Notes: a model not told the origin generated them from the letters alone. DNA of 64,000 bases from Minisyncoccota bacterium (GCA_023229825.1 JALNYN010000001.1:62001-126000); one strand, 5' to 3'; positions 1 to 7,975 are shown, numbered from the stretch's first letter. Numbers and translations are program-made.

Positions 1-2
1 CA

Positions 3-65
3 ATATTGTTCGTGATCGGATTTTATCACACTCTCGATACGATCGGCCGCGACGATAACGAGTAA
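3..65 (+). CDS. 3' end of an unidentified upstream gene (partial)
   Basis: The window opens inside an open frame that reads about 20 residues, hydrophobic then acidic (ILFVIGFYH...GRDDNE), and stops at TAA 63-65. A rho-independent terminator begins 13 nt later, as expected for a real gene end. The tail looks like the last part of a membrane segment followed by a charged cytosolic end. Nothing more can be said about function. The other two forward frames close early or give basic, less protein-like text. Confidence 0.5.
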   Translation: MLFVIGFYHTLDTIGRDDNE

Positions 66-77
66 CCGATCTTCATA

Positions 78-104
78 CCCCCGCATCAGACGATGCGGGG
101 TTTT
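78..104 (+). terminator. Rho-independent terminator of the upstream gene
   Basis: An 8-9 bp GC-rich stem (CCCCGCATC / GATGCGGGG) with a 4 nt loop is followed by TTTT. It separates the partial upstream gene from the next promoter. Confidence 0.75.
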
Positions 105-144
105 ATGCGGGGGAAAGGCGTCCTTTTTCTGAAATTTTTATCGA

Positions 145-173
145 TTGACAACTTCATGAAAAAATATTATAAT
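145..173 (+). promoter_or_regulatory. Consensus sigma-70-type promoter
   Basis: TTGACA (145-150) and TATAAT (168-173) are both perfect consensus hexamers with a 17 nt spacer. They drive the membrane protein starting at 246 through a leader of about 65 nt that ends in an AGGAGG site (235-240). Confidence 0.85.
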
Positions 174-245
174 GAAATCGATAAGTTATCAAATAGTACT
201 GATAGCACAGTTCCTTAACAATTGACTTGAATATAGGAGGGTCAA

Positions 246-1448
246 ATGAATAACGGCAAATTAATTCGTTTGCCCGGGAATCCTCTTTTGGAGGTGGGTA
301 AAACATTTAGTACTGACGAATTTCTCTCTTTTCTTTTTGATTTTTTCGCCACATTGTGGCTGACGCATTATATCGCGGCCGGAGGAGGGGAACATATCCT
401 TGCCGCGGTGAACGCAATATTTAATGTAATATTTGGAGGTTGGATCATCGTAACCATCCCGCTCTTGTTCGCTCTAGTAGGTCCGGTATGCGAGAAGATC
501 GGATTCTTCCCGAAACACATTTGGGATTCTTGCTGGGAACGATTTAAAGACAAAAAAGAGGGAAAAGCAAAAACTCGCGGATTCTACGCGAAAAAGGCGA
601 TGTCTCGGGGTTTCAAAAGCATGGGTGAAGATATCGTCGTGCATGACCCTATATATGTGACGGCAATGTTTTTTGGCGTCAGCATGTTTCCTTGGATCCC
701 TCCTTGGGTGATCTGTATTTTTTGTTTCCTGCTCGCGGTATTCATTGTTATGATACTTGAAGTGGGAATAAAAGAGGTTCTGCATAAGACGGCGAAAGTA
801 TTGCTCGTGAAGAAAGGTTTTGAAGAAGAACCTTACTACGAAGCGAGATTCCTCTTTGACGATGAAGAAAAGGCGAGGGAAGTCTTTGGCGAACTCGCGA
901 AAAAATTCGTCCACAAAGGTGAAGACGAGATCTGGAAGATCCATTACCATGACCGATATTTTTCAAAAAAGGAATGGTATAACGGAAGGGTCGCCAAATT
1001 GAGAAGCCGAGACCGGCACTTACCGAACGGCGAACCGATGCGGACTTGGCAGATCGTGTATACGTTGGCGAAGGAAGAATGGGGCGGTAAGACCGACCAG
1101 TTCAGGTATTTTATCTCTCTCAAGGAGAAAATGTATTATTTGGCGGAACATCCGGAACACCTGCATCAGCCCGACAACATTCCCGACAGAAGGGTGCGCG
1201 AGACCGTCAAAAAAATGGCGGAAAACGAGGTGCCTTTTGTGATCGAGTTCGAACGTTTCGTCGCTGACGATCCGGAATGCCTGCTCATTACGCTCGACGT
1301 GGTTAAAACCGAAGACTCTTATTTAATAGAGATCAAGGCAAGACCGAAGAACAAAGCGATGATGCAGGAAGCCATGCAATACGCCATGCACTTCGGCGGC
1401 TTGACCGCAACAGACGGAAAGTATTCTCTTTTTGCAGAGACGGTATAA
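246..1448 (+). CDS. Hypothetical membrane protein, 400 aa
   Basis: I do not recognise the family. The start is fixed by AGGAGG five bases upstream of the ATG. Hydrophobic segments lie at about residues 28-45 and 55-80 and a long one at about 138-172. The first pair is followed by a Lys/Arg-rich loop (about 95-125), which suggests a cytosolic side. From about residue 180 the protein is soluble, charged and rich in aromatics, with Trp/His patches. It is monocistronic, with a perfect promoter before it and a strong terminator directly behind it. No catalytic motif is visible. An envelope sensor or anchoring role is possible but unsupported. Confidence 0.8.
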   Translation: MNNGKLIRLPGNPLLEVGKTFSTDEFLSFLFDFFATLWLTHYIAAGGGEHILAAVNAIFNVIFGGWIIVTIPLLFALVGPVCEKIGFFPKHIWDSCWERFKDKKEGKAKTRGFYAKKAMSRGFKSMGEDIVVHDPIYVTAMFFGVSMFPWIPPWVICIFCFLLAVFIVMILEVGIKEVLHKTAKVLLVKKGFEEEPYYEARFLFDDEEKAREVFGELAKKFVHKGEDEIWKIHYHDRYFSKKEWYNGRVAKLRSRDRHLPNGEPMRTWQIVYTLAKEEWGGKTDQFRYFISLKEKMYYLAEHPEHLHQPDNIPDRRVRETVKKMAENEVPFVIEFERFVADDPECLLITLDVVKTEDSYLIEIKARPKNKAMMQEAMQYAMHFGGLTATDGKYSLFAETV

Positions 1449-1451
1449 TTG

Positions 1452-1480
1452 ATGGACGGGAAAACCCCCGTCCATTTTTT
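1452..1480 (+). terminator. Rho-independent terminator
   Basis: The stem ATGGACGGG / CCCGTCCAT has a short AAAA-containing loop and is followed by a T run. It begins 4 nt after the stop of the membrane protein gene. Confidence 0.85.
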
Positions 1481-1714
1481 TGTGGAGAAAGGGGAGACTA
1501 ATGAATGACGTTAGAACCTCAAAATTTTTTGATAGCAAAAACGTGGCGTTTATTCACGCTTAATGATATAGAGTACGGGAGTGCGGTAAGTGACATGATA
1601 AAAAAGTGATTTTGTACAGCACACTGATGGGGAGAAAAATCCACACAAAATTCATGGCGAGTTTCGTAACAAAATGTTATTATATAATATAATAAGCGCG
1701 CTTTTTCACAAAAA

Positions 1715-2911
1715 ATGAATTCCCCAAAAAAACCAACATATATAGACCTTTTTGCTGGATGCGGTGGTCTTTCTCTTGGCTTGTATCGTGCCGGATGGCA
1801 CGGTCTTTTTGCAATTGAGAAGGATACGATGGCGTTCGGCACGCTTAAGCATAATTTGATTGACAAAAAAGAACATTTTACTTGGCCGGATTGGTTGCCT
1901 CAAAATGAACTTGAAATCAAAGACGTGCTATCTAAATACAAAAAAGAATTAAGCGAATTATCAGGAAAGGTTGATCTTGTCGTCGGAGGTCCTCCCTGTC
2001 AGGGGTTTTCAATGGCAGGAAAGCGCAATGAGGGCGACATGAGAAATAAACTTATCGATTCATATATCGATTTTGTAAAACTTGTTCGTCCAAGGATGAT
2101 ATTTTTCGAAAATGTCAAAGGTTTTACGGTAGGGTTTAAAAAGGGGGAAATCCGCGGGGATGCGTATTCGAAACATGTTATCAAATCATTAGGAGATTTA
2201 GGGTACAATGTTGACTGGAAAGTTCTCGATTTTTCTGAGTATGGCGTTCCGCAACGCCGGAAGCGATTTATTTTGGTCGGGGTTTTGGGTGGTGATGTTA
2301 ATAAGTTTTTTGAACTGTTGAATTTAAACCGAAAGCAATTTCTTTCAGATAATAAACTCTTGCAAAAGTGTACTTTGAAGGCGGCTCTTTCCGATTTATA
2401 TCAAGCAAATGGGATCGTAGACTCTCCTGATTCAAAAAACTTCAAAGCGGGGATTTATTCGTCACCCAAAAGTAATTATCAAAAATTAATGAGATCAGGG
2501 GGTGATATTCCAAAAATTCCCGATAGTCATCGCTTTGCCAAACACGGAGAAGAAACTGTTAAATTATTTCAAACTTTATTAAAAAAAGCAGAGAAAGGTA
2601 AACGGATTGACGGTGATGAAAGATTGAAGTATGGTTTGAAGAAACGAGGCATTACAGTCCTCGGAGAGGATCTTTCAAGCCCTACACTTACGACACATCC
2701 GGATGATTACGTTCATTATCTTGAGCCGAGAATTTTGACAGTGCGCGAATATGCTCGAATTCAGTCATTTCCGGATTGGTTTGAAATAAGAGGAAAATAC
2801 ACCACAGGTGGAAAACAGCGAGTCAAAGAAGTTCCGAGATATACTCAACTTGGGAATGCAATCCCTCCCCTGTTTGGTGAACAGGCGGGAAGAGTTCTTA
2901 AGAAGTTGTAG
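1715..2911 (+). CDS. DNA (cytosine-5-)-methyltransferase
   Basis: This enzyme transfers a methyl group from S-adenosylmethionine to C5 of cytosine in a specific DNA site. All landmark motifs are present in order: motif I DLFAGCGGLSLGL (residues 11-23), motif IV GGPPCQGFS with catalytic Cys95, motif VI FENVKG (131-136), motif VIII QRRKRF (180-185), a target-recognition region at about 195-330, and motif X QLGNAIPP near residue 375. The 398 aa length is normal for a complete type II-like enzyme, and no key residue is missing. No Shine-Dalgarno is visible. A TATAAT at 1683-1688 could give a leader of about 25 nt. The gene ends 2 nt before the two-ATPase gene, so it heads a three-gene operon. No classical restriction endonuclease is adjacent. 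Base composition is visibly AT-richer than the ftsH or ribosomal genes, which suggests horizontal acquisition. The target sequence is unknown. Confidence 0.93.
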   Translation: MNSPKKPTYIDLFAGCGGLSLGLYRAGWHGLFAIEKDTMAFGTLKHNLIDKKEHFTWPDWLPQNELEIKDVLSKYKKELSELSGKVDLVVGGPPCQGFSMAGKRNEGDMRNKLIDSYIDFVKLVRPRMIFFENVKGFTVGFKKGEIRGDAYSKHVIKSLGDLGYNVDWKVLDFSEYGVPQRRKRFILVGVLGGDVNKFFELLNLNRKQFLSDNKLLQKCTLKAALSDLYQANGIVDSPDSKNFKAGIYSSPKSNYQKLMRSGGDIPKIPDSHRFAKHGEETVKLFQTLLKKAEKGKRIDGDERLKYGLKKRGITVLGEDLSSPTLTTHPDDYVHYLEPRILTVREYARIQSFPDWFEIRGKYTTGGKQRVKEVPRYTQLGNAIPPLFGEQAGRVLKKL

Positions 2912-2913
2912 AC

Positions 2914-5193
2914 ATGAAAAATAAAATACAGTTCAAAATCAGTTCGGGTCTTAAAAACCTGATAGGGAGAGAATTGATAACCGATGAATATATCGCGATT
3001 TTTGAACTTGTAAAAAATTCCTATGATGCACGCGCGACAAAAGTGACGATTGCATTTGAAAACATTACGGATCCGGAAAAATCGAAAATTATTATTTCGG
3101 ACAACGGTAAGGGGATGAATTATGATGACCTGATTGATAAATGGCTTTTTGTGGCTTATTCTGCAAAAAAAGAAGGAACGGAAGACGCGGGAGAATATAG
3201 AGATAAAATTAATTCAAAACGGCTTTATGCCGGAGCGAAAGGTGTCGGTCGTTTCTCTTGTGATCGTTTGGGATCAGAATTGAATTTAATAACCACAAAA
3301 AACACCAAAAATGCTAAAACAGAAAATCTTTTTGTAAACTGGACTGATTTTGAAAAGGATGCAGAAAAAATCTTTGCAAAAGTTGATGTTCAACACGAGA
3401 CTCTTAAAGAAAATCCATACAAAATCAACCACGGTACCGTTCTGGAAATCTGCGGACTTCGTGATAAATGGGATAGAAAAAGAATATTGAGTTTAAAAAG
3501 GTCACTCGCTAAATTGATCAACCCTAATCAGGGAAATGATAATTCGAAATTTTCTATTGAAATATTGGCTTCCGAGGAGAAAAACGAAGACAGGAAGCAA
3601 AAAAAAGAAAGGGATTGTGTAAACGGATATGTTACTAATTTTCTCTTTGAAACTCTTGGGTTAAAAACAACTCAAATTATGGCGGAGATATCTCCGGATG
3701 GGAATATCATCATCACTACACTAAAAGACCGCGGTCGTTTAATATATAAATTAACAGAAAATAACCCCTTTCAGGGGCTTTTGACTGATATAAAAATTCA
3801 CCTTTTTCATTTAAACAGAAAATCAAAAGCAAATTTTACCAAAACGATGGGCATGGAACCAGTAAAATATGGTTCGATTTTTCTCTATAAAAATGGTTTT
3901 CGAATATACCCTTTTGGTGAGGATGGTGAGGATTTGTTAGGAATAGAAAGAAGGAAACAGCAAGGGTATAATCGGTTTCTCGGAACTCGGGATCTTATGG
4001 GAAGAATTGAAATTGACGGGAAGAATGAGGAGTTAAAAGAAACTACCAGCCGAGATGGCGGTCTCATGAAAAATAAAAACTATGAGGCTCTCTTAAAATT
4101 TTTTAATGAGTATGCGCTTAGAAGACTTGAGAAATATGTCGTGGACGTCATCAAGTGGGGAGATGATACAAAATCCGGTCAATTGGCTCTTGAGCCCGAG
4201 GATGTAAAAACACAAATTTCCGACATTGTTGCTGGTATAACAAGTCCGAAAGGTATAATAAATCTTGAGTACGATAAAAATTTCTTAGATATTATTTCTG
4301 AGAGTCAAGAGAAAAGTCTGCCAAAAATTGCGAAAAACTTTGCACGTATTGCTGAAGAAAGTGGCAATAAGGAGTTACAGAAAGAAGCGGCGCGTGCAGT
4401 GCTCCAAGTTAAAGAGTTGCTTGCTGCAAAAGTCGAGGCGGAAAAAGGTGAAAAAAATGCTCAGGAGTTAATTAAATCGACAGAGCAAAAGTTGGAAGAA
4501 GAAATCAGTGAAAAACTTTTTCTTAAGTCTGTTCTATCGACAGATACAGAAGAGGTTATCGTGTTGCAACATCAGATTGATATATCAACAGAAGCAATCA
4601 AGGATGGTGTTGGTGATTTGCTTTATATGGTCAACCACAAGGTTCCAAAAGAAAAAATGCTGGAACCGATAGAAAGAATACGATTTGAAGCAGAAAAAAT
4701 ATCTTCAATTGTAAAATTTTCAACTAAAGCCAATTTTAGTCTTCAGGTTCCCGAGATAACAGCAGACCTCGTTTCTTTTGTTAAGGAATATATTGAAAAT
4801 GTTTACAGGGAAGATGAAGCCATAAAAACCAATCGACCCTATGTTATTTTTAAGGTAATAACAAATGGAGCCAAATTTTCGTGCAAGTTTAGACCGCTCG
4901 AAGTGATAATGGTGATAGACAACCTTTTTAGTAATTCGATGAAACACAACGCTCGAAATATTACTATTTCGTGTACTAATCATAATGATGTGTTAGAAAT
5001 AAAAGTGAAAGACGACGGAACGGGGATAGAAGAGCGAATTTTCTCTAAAGTTTTTAATCTTGGTTTTACAACGACAGATGGATCTGGAATCGGACTTTAT
5101 CACGTAAAGCAAATTATTGAAAAAATGCACGGAAAAGTTGAAGTTGGTCGGACTGAAAAAGGAGCTGAGATTATAATTCGAATAAAAAAATGA
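2914..5193 (+). CDS. Double-GHKL ATPase / histidine-kinase-like protein of the methyltransferase operon
   Basis: The 759 aa protein carries two separate GHKL-type ATP-binding regions. The N-terminal one resembles MutL/Hsp90/MORC-like ATPases: N box ELVKNSYDA (31-39), DNGKGM (63-68), and a glycine lid GAKGVGRF (107-114). The C-terminal one resembles a histidine kinase catalytic domain: DNLFSNSMKHN from Asp669, DDGTGI (700-705), and GSGIGL (723-728). Between them lies a charged, coiled-coil-prone stretch (about 460-545) and a helix with LQHQ, whose His553 sits where a phospho-acceptor would be expected. There is no signal peptide or membrane segment, so it is a soluble sensor. It starts 2 nt after the methyltransferase and overlaps the receiver-domain gene by ATGA. 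I infer that it signals to that receiver. GHKL proteins linked to DNA methylases are known from restriction-like loci, but this exact architecture is unnamed to me. Confidence 0.85.
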   Translation: MKNKIQFKISSGLKNLIGRELITDEYIAIFELVKNSYDARATKVTIAFENITDPEKSKIIISDNGKGMNYDDLIDKWLFVAYSAKKEGTEDAGEYRDKINSKRLYAGAKGVGRFSCDRLGSELNLITTKNTKNAKTENLFVNWTDFEKDAEKIFAKVDVQHETLKENPYKINHGTVLEICGLRDKWDRKRILSLKRSLAKLINPNQGNDNSKFSIEILASEEKNEDRKQKKERDCVNGYVTNFLFETLGLKTTQIMAEISPDGNIIITTLKDRGRLIYKLTENNPFQGLLTDIKIHLFHLNRKSKANFTKTMGMEPVKYGSIFLYKNGFRIYPFGEDGEDLLGIERRKQQGYNRFLGTRDLMGRIEIDGKNEELKETTSRDGGLMKNKNYEALLKFFNEYALRRLEKYVVDVIKWGDDTKSGQLALEPEDVKTQISDIVAGITSPKGIINLEYDKNFLDIISESQEKSLPKIAKNFARIAEESGNKELQKEAARAVLQVKELLAAKVEAEKGEKNAQELIKSTEQKLEEEISEKLFLKSVLSTDTEEVIVLQHQIDISTEAIKDGVGDLLYMVNHKVPKEKMLEPIERIRFEAEKISSIVKFSTKANFSLQVPEITADLVSFVKEYIENVYREDEAIKTNRPYVIFKVITNGAKFSCKFRPLEVIMVIDNLFSNSMKHNARNITISCTNHNDVLEIKVKDDGTGIEERIFSKVFNLGFTTTDGSGIGLYHVKQIIEKMHGKVEVGRTEKGAEIIIRIKK

Positions 5194-6167
5194 GATTAAA
5201 ATACAAAATTTTATGGTTTGAGGATGACTCAGAATTTCTTGAAAAAAGACTCGTTCCACGAATAGAGAAATATTTAAGTGAAGGATTAGGATTTGATTCC
5301 GAAATTGTTCATAAAACAAGCGGTACAAATGTTGATGCTCTTGTTTCTCGTGAAGAATACGATCTTATTGTTACCGATTTAAATCTTACGCAAGGGAAAG
5401 ACGAAATCGGTCAAAAAATTATTGAGAAAGTTCGGCTTCAGAAAATTTTAACCGATGTGCTTCTTTATTCGAGTTCACCACGTGCTATAAAAGAAATAAA
5501 AGAAAAAAATCCAGGGATAGAAAGAATTTCTTTTGCCTCTGGTCGTGCGGCGATATATGATAAACTATGCGAAATCATTTTTTTGACTGTTAGAAAAGTT
5601 CAGGATGTTAATAATTTAAGGGGAATGGTTATTACTGAGGCGATTGATATTGAAACGAGGATTCGAGATTTATTAGTTGAGAAATTTGAAGAATTAGACG
5701 CGGATGAACTTGAAAAACTCAGACAAAAAAAAATTAAACATAAAAAAAATAATGTTGATAAGTTAAAAAAAAGTGTTGCGAAAAGTGTGTCTCAGCTGGT
5801 TGAAGGATTGTTTACTTTTTCTGAGCTCCACGACGAATTAATGGGAATGATAGGGGAAGCTATTTCTGAAACGAAACGGGTACTTTGTGATCCAAGAAAG
5901 GCTAAGTCAACAGATCCAAAGTTAATTAAATTAAAAAAATTAGCATTTTTACGGGATGAATTACAAAAAATGAAATCAGACGTAATTCATCTTAGAAATG
6001 ATATGGCACATGCGAAGGCTGAAAGACATCCTACGACAGGACGACCAGTTTTAACGAGCATAATTAGCGGAAAAAAACAACATTTTGACGATACTAAGTG
6101 TATAAAAATAAGGAAAGCTATATTGAGCCATTTCCAAAATATTGAGGAAATTGCGAAGCACTTATAA
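5190..6167 (+). CDS. Receiver domain fused to HEPN-like helical domain
   Basis: Residues 1-125 form a response-regulator receiver: a beta strand leading to acidic FEDD (10-13), phospho-acceptor Asp63 in IVTDLNL, the LLYSSSP segment where the conserved Ser/Thr lies, and a later conserved-lysine region. Instead of a DNA-binding output the rest is helical and charged. It contains LRNDMAH, in which Arg269 and His274 give the R-x4-H spacing of HEPN ribonucleases and related toxins. The gene overlaps the kinase-like gene by 4 nt (ATGA), so the two are translationally coupled. I infer an effector that is held or released by phosphorylation from the upstream GHKL protein. HEPN assignment rests on one motif plus helical context and could be wrong. 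A pure oligomerisation domain is the alternative. It has the same AT-rich composition as the other two operon genes. Confidence 0.78.
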   Translation: MRLKYKILWFEDDSEFLEKRLVPRIEKYLSEGLGFDSEIVHKTSGTNVDALVSREEYDLIVTDLNLTQGKDEIGQKIIEKVRLQKILTDVLLYSSSPRAIKEIKEKNPGIERISFASGRAAIYDKLCEIIFLTVRKVQDVNNLRGMVITEAIDIETRIRDLLVEKFEELDADELEKLRQKKIKHKKNNVDKLKKSVAKSVSQLVEGLFTFSELHDELMGMIGEAISETKRVLCDPRKAKSTDPKLIKLKKLAFLRDELQKMKSDVIHLRNDMAHAKAERHPTTGRPVLTSIISGKKQHFDDTKCIKIRKAILSHFQNIEEIAKHL

Positions 6168-6428
6168 AGTTCGGCGCTTATTTGTTTTTTTGTTTAATTT
6201 CTTCCTTGATTATAACTTAATGAGGTACAATTCTTTTTTAAAGTAGTGTTGTAACGAATTTTAAACGACGCCGGACGGTTTAATCGTGTGCTTCGCACGC
6301 TATCACGGATGGGGGATATCTTTCATTACATGAACGGTACAGTTTTCACACCTCACTTCGCCTGTGGGCTCGTTGCGGTATGTTCAAACTCTTCGATTCC
6401 CCCGCGCGAGACAAGCAGTTGTCTCGCT
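6168..6428. other. Gap between defence-like operon and tmRNA
   Basis: No convincing gene. The stretch holds a small hairpin (GTGTGCTTCGCACGC near 6290) and, at about 6398-6428, TTCGATTCCCCC followed by a short palindrome CGAGACAAGCAGTTGTCTCG. Together with the CATCTCCACA that follows at 6429, this looks like a degraded inverted copy of the tmRNA 3' end. A 63-codon open frame over this region shows no protein-like features and was not called. Confidence 0.4.
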
Positions 6429-6492
6429 CATCTCCACAAATCTAAAAAACAGTCCGCTTGTTGGCGGACTGTTTTTTAGATTTGTGGAGATG
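6429..6492. terminator. 29-bp perfect inverted repeat: tmRNA terminator that includes the acceptor strand
   Basis: Arms 6429-6457 and 6464-6492 are perfectly complementary around a 6 nt loop, with the core CAGTCCGC / GCGGACTG flanked by A6/T6 runs. Read on the minus strand it is a strong terminator just behind the tmRNA. The inner arm extends into the tmRNA itself and includes CATCTCC, the 3' strand of its acceptor stem. Confidence 0.75.
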
Positions 6493-6870
6493 GGGGGAAT
6501 TGAACCCCCGTGCAAAAAGGAACTCTTGGTGCCGGTACAAACATAGTTTATTTTTTTTGGTTTAAACCTTATAAGTTTGAAATAAACAAAATCTTATAAG
6601 CGTCGAGCTTCCTTTGTTTTGAAAATGTGCCGAAGCGCTCACATTTTCTATCCTGATGATATTACACCTTTTCTTTCTTATCAGGACTCAAAAAGAAAAG
6701 ATGCCGTTTACGCTAAAGCGTAGCTCGGAGCGAAGTACGGAGATAAGACCGCACCTGCTTTTTTAGATAAGTTTGCACTTATGCAGTTTCTCGCGCATTT
6801 TAACGGGTGAGCGAGAATATCCGGTTTGAGCATTCAAGAGAGCGGCTTATTGTCTAGGCCGATCATCCCC
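6485..6870 (-). ncRNA. ssrA: tmRNA (trans-translation RNA)
   Basis: tmRNA rescues stalled ribosomes by acting first as a tRNA and then as an mRNA for a degradation tag. On the minus strand the 5' end GGGGATG (6870-6864) pairs with the 3' end CATCTCC (6492-6486, one G-U pair), forming the acceptor stem. A T-arm CGGGGGTTCAATTCCCCC precedes the 3' strand. CCA is not encoded: the stem is followed by ACAAATC. The mature length is about 386 nt. An internal frame supplies a tag. The gene lies directly downstream of smpB, its protein partner, on the same strand but with its own promoter and terminator. The exact 5' end assumes RNase P cleavage at the stem. Confidence 0.92.
6708..6776 (-). other. tmRNA tag reading frame
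   Basis: Starting at resume codon GCA (6776-6774) the frame reads 22 residues beginning ANLSKKAG and ending APSYALA, then TAA (6710-6708). The AN start and the small hydrophobic end (ALA) are typical of ssrA degradation tags recognised by ClpXP and FtsH. The tag is longer than the common 8-15 residues and lacks the usual final AlaAla. Confidence 0.85.
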
Positions 6871-6893
6871 ATGGGTTATCAAGGTGCTTATAT

Positions 6894-6922
6894 AGTATAC
6901 CGCAAAACTCACATATTGACAA
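6894..6922 (-). promoter_or_regulatory. Promoter of the tmRNA gene
   Basis: On the minus strand TTGTCA (6922-6917), a 17 nt spacer and TATACT (6899-6894) precede the mature tmRNA 5' end by about 23 nt. A short 5' leader is therefore transcribed and must be trimmed. The same hexamer pair occurs before smpB. Confidence 0.75.
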
Positions 6923-6961
6923 TAGCTATAAATAATGTTATTTACAGCCTGAATTTGGCGC

Positions 6962-7408
6962 TCATCTTGCTTTCCATTCTCTGGCTATGTCGCGCTCGGT
7001 ATCGCGTTTTTTGATGGTTTCTCGTTTGTCGTATTTTTTCTTTCCGCGCACTATGGCGATCCCTACTTTTATCTTCTTTCCTTTGCCGAACATCGAAATA
7101 GGGATGATCGTCAATCCTTTTTGCCCTTCGGCGCGGGCTATTTGGGCGATCTCTTTTTTTGTCAGAAGGAGTTTTCTGGTGCGATCGGTCTGGTAAGCCG
7201 ACACGGCGTTGTTGGGCTGGTAGAGCGGAATCGATGCGCCGACCAAGAACGCTTCGCCGCCTCGAACGAGCACGCGGGCGCCTTCAAGAGAACCGTGAGA
7301 AGATTTTACGGATTTTACTTCGTGCCCGAGCAGTTCAATGCCTGCATCGAATTTCTCGATCATTTCGTAATCGAAATGCGCTTTTTTGTTATGGACAAAC
7401 GTCGGCAT
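6962..7408 (-). CDS. smpB: SsrA-binding protein SmpB
   Basis: SmpB binds the tRNA-like part of tmRNA and delivers it to stalled ribosomes. The 148 aa protein shows the family pattern: HNKKAHFDYEMIEKFDAGIELLGHEVKSVK near the N-terminus, GSLEGA, a QPDRTRKLLL-like segment (AYQTDRTRKLLL), KKIKVGIAIVRGKKKYDKRETIKKRD, and a basic C-terminal tail. A longer open frame extends upstream, but the start MPTFVHNKKA (ATG 7408) fits family length. Its ATG lies only 6 nt after a TATACT -10 box, so the mRNA should be leaderless, and no Shine-Dalgarno is present. It sits upstream of its RNA partner ssrA on the same strand. Confidence 0.95.
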   Translation of the reverse strand: MPTFVHNKKAHFDYEMIEKFDAGIELLGHEVKSVKSSHGSLEGARVLVRGGEAFLVGASIPLYQPNNAVSAYQTDRTRKLLLTKKEIAQIARAEGQKGLTIIPISMFGKGKKIKVGIAIVRGKKKYDKRETIKKRDTERDIAREWKAR

Positions 7409-7414
7409 GGGTAC

Positions 7415-7465
7415 AGTATAGCAAAAGCGAGCGGTCTTGACAAACGGCAAATTGCAAGCTAAACT
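7415..7465. promoter_or_regulatory. Overlapping divergent promoters (smpB / orphan gene 7541)
   Basis: Minus strand: TTGTCA (7443-7438), 17 nt, TATACT (7420-7415), then 6 nt to the smpB ATG. Plus strand: TTGACA (7437-7442), 17 nt, TAAACT (7460-7465), serving the gene at 7541. The two -35 boxes use the same seven bases on opposite strands. Confidence 0.7.
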
Positions 7466-7540
7466 CAAACGGAATTTCGTCGTGTTTTGGCGGCGGATGA
7501 AATTTTGTTTTTTCACAATTTTTTTCACAGGAGGAACGTC

Positions 7541-7852
7541 ATGACTATATATATGGGACCGGAGGGCGATATTTTTGGATTTGATGGAAAGAAATCTGCC
7601 AAGGACGACAAAAATGAAACATTTGTACATGGACGTTATAGAACAAAGAAAATCCAAGCGCTCAATTTTTTAGAGGGTGCGAGCGACGAGGCTTATTATA
7701 CGAAAGAAGCATTGTCTACCATTAGGAAAGCGGGAGTGCCGGGTTTTACCGGTGCCAATATGGAAAAGATCCTTTCTTTATATGAGGAGATCAATCTTCG
7801 TTTGCGCCGCGAGATGGTGTTGATGAAAAGGAGTATTGTCGAAGAAGAATAA
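7541..7852 (+). CDS. Hypothetical protein, 103 aa
   Basis: The start is chosen at ATG 7541 because AGGAGG lies 6 nt upstream, rather than at an earlier in-frame ATG without such a site. The protein is soluble and mixed-charge. It has a central YRTKKIQALNF segment and a C-terminal helix (NMEKILSLYEEINLRLRREM) that looks amphipathic. It may bind a partner, but no family is recognised. It is a single-gene unit with its own promoter and terminator. Confidence 0.7.
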   Translation: MTIYMGPEGDIFGFDGKKSAKDDKNETFVHGRYRTKKIQALNFLEGASDEAYYTKEALSTIRKAGVPGFTGANMEKILSLYEEINLRLRREMVLMKRSIVEEE

Positions 7853-7875
7853 CGGCGATCGTTTGACTAGTGAAG

Positions 7876-7902
7876 CTCCGTACTGAAGTGCGGAGTTTTT
7901 TT
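7876..7902 (+). terminator. Rho-independent terminator
   Basis: CTCCGTACT pairs with AGTGCGGAG (one G-U) around a short loop and is followed by TTTTTTT. It ends the 7541 gene. Confidence 0.8.
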
Positions 7903-7919
7903 GTGGAGGGGCAAAGGTC

Positions 7920-7975
7920 CATAATGTCGGACGCTCGCCATATGGATTCAGGATCGCGGTCCGGAATGACGACGA
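7920..7975. repeat. REP-like palindrome
   Basis: The sequence GGATTCAGGATCGCGGTCCGGAATGACG is one member of the family of short palindromes (GGATTCCGG...CCGGAATGACG) found many times between 33.6 and 41.5 kb. It lies between two orphan genes. Confidence 0.6.

Noticed and set aside
6288..6546. Two 60-codon plus-strand frames next to tmRNA
   Set aside because: They cross the tmRNA terminator and gene on the opposite strand, with no ribosome site and no protein-like text.
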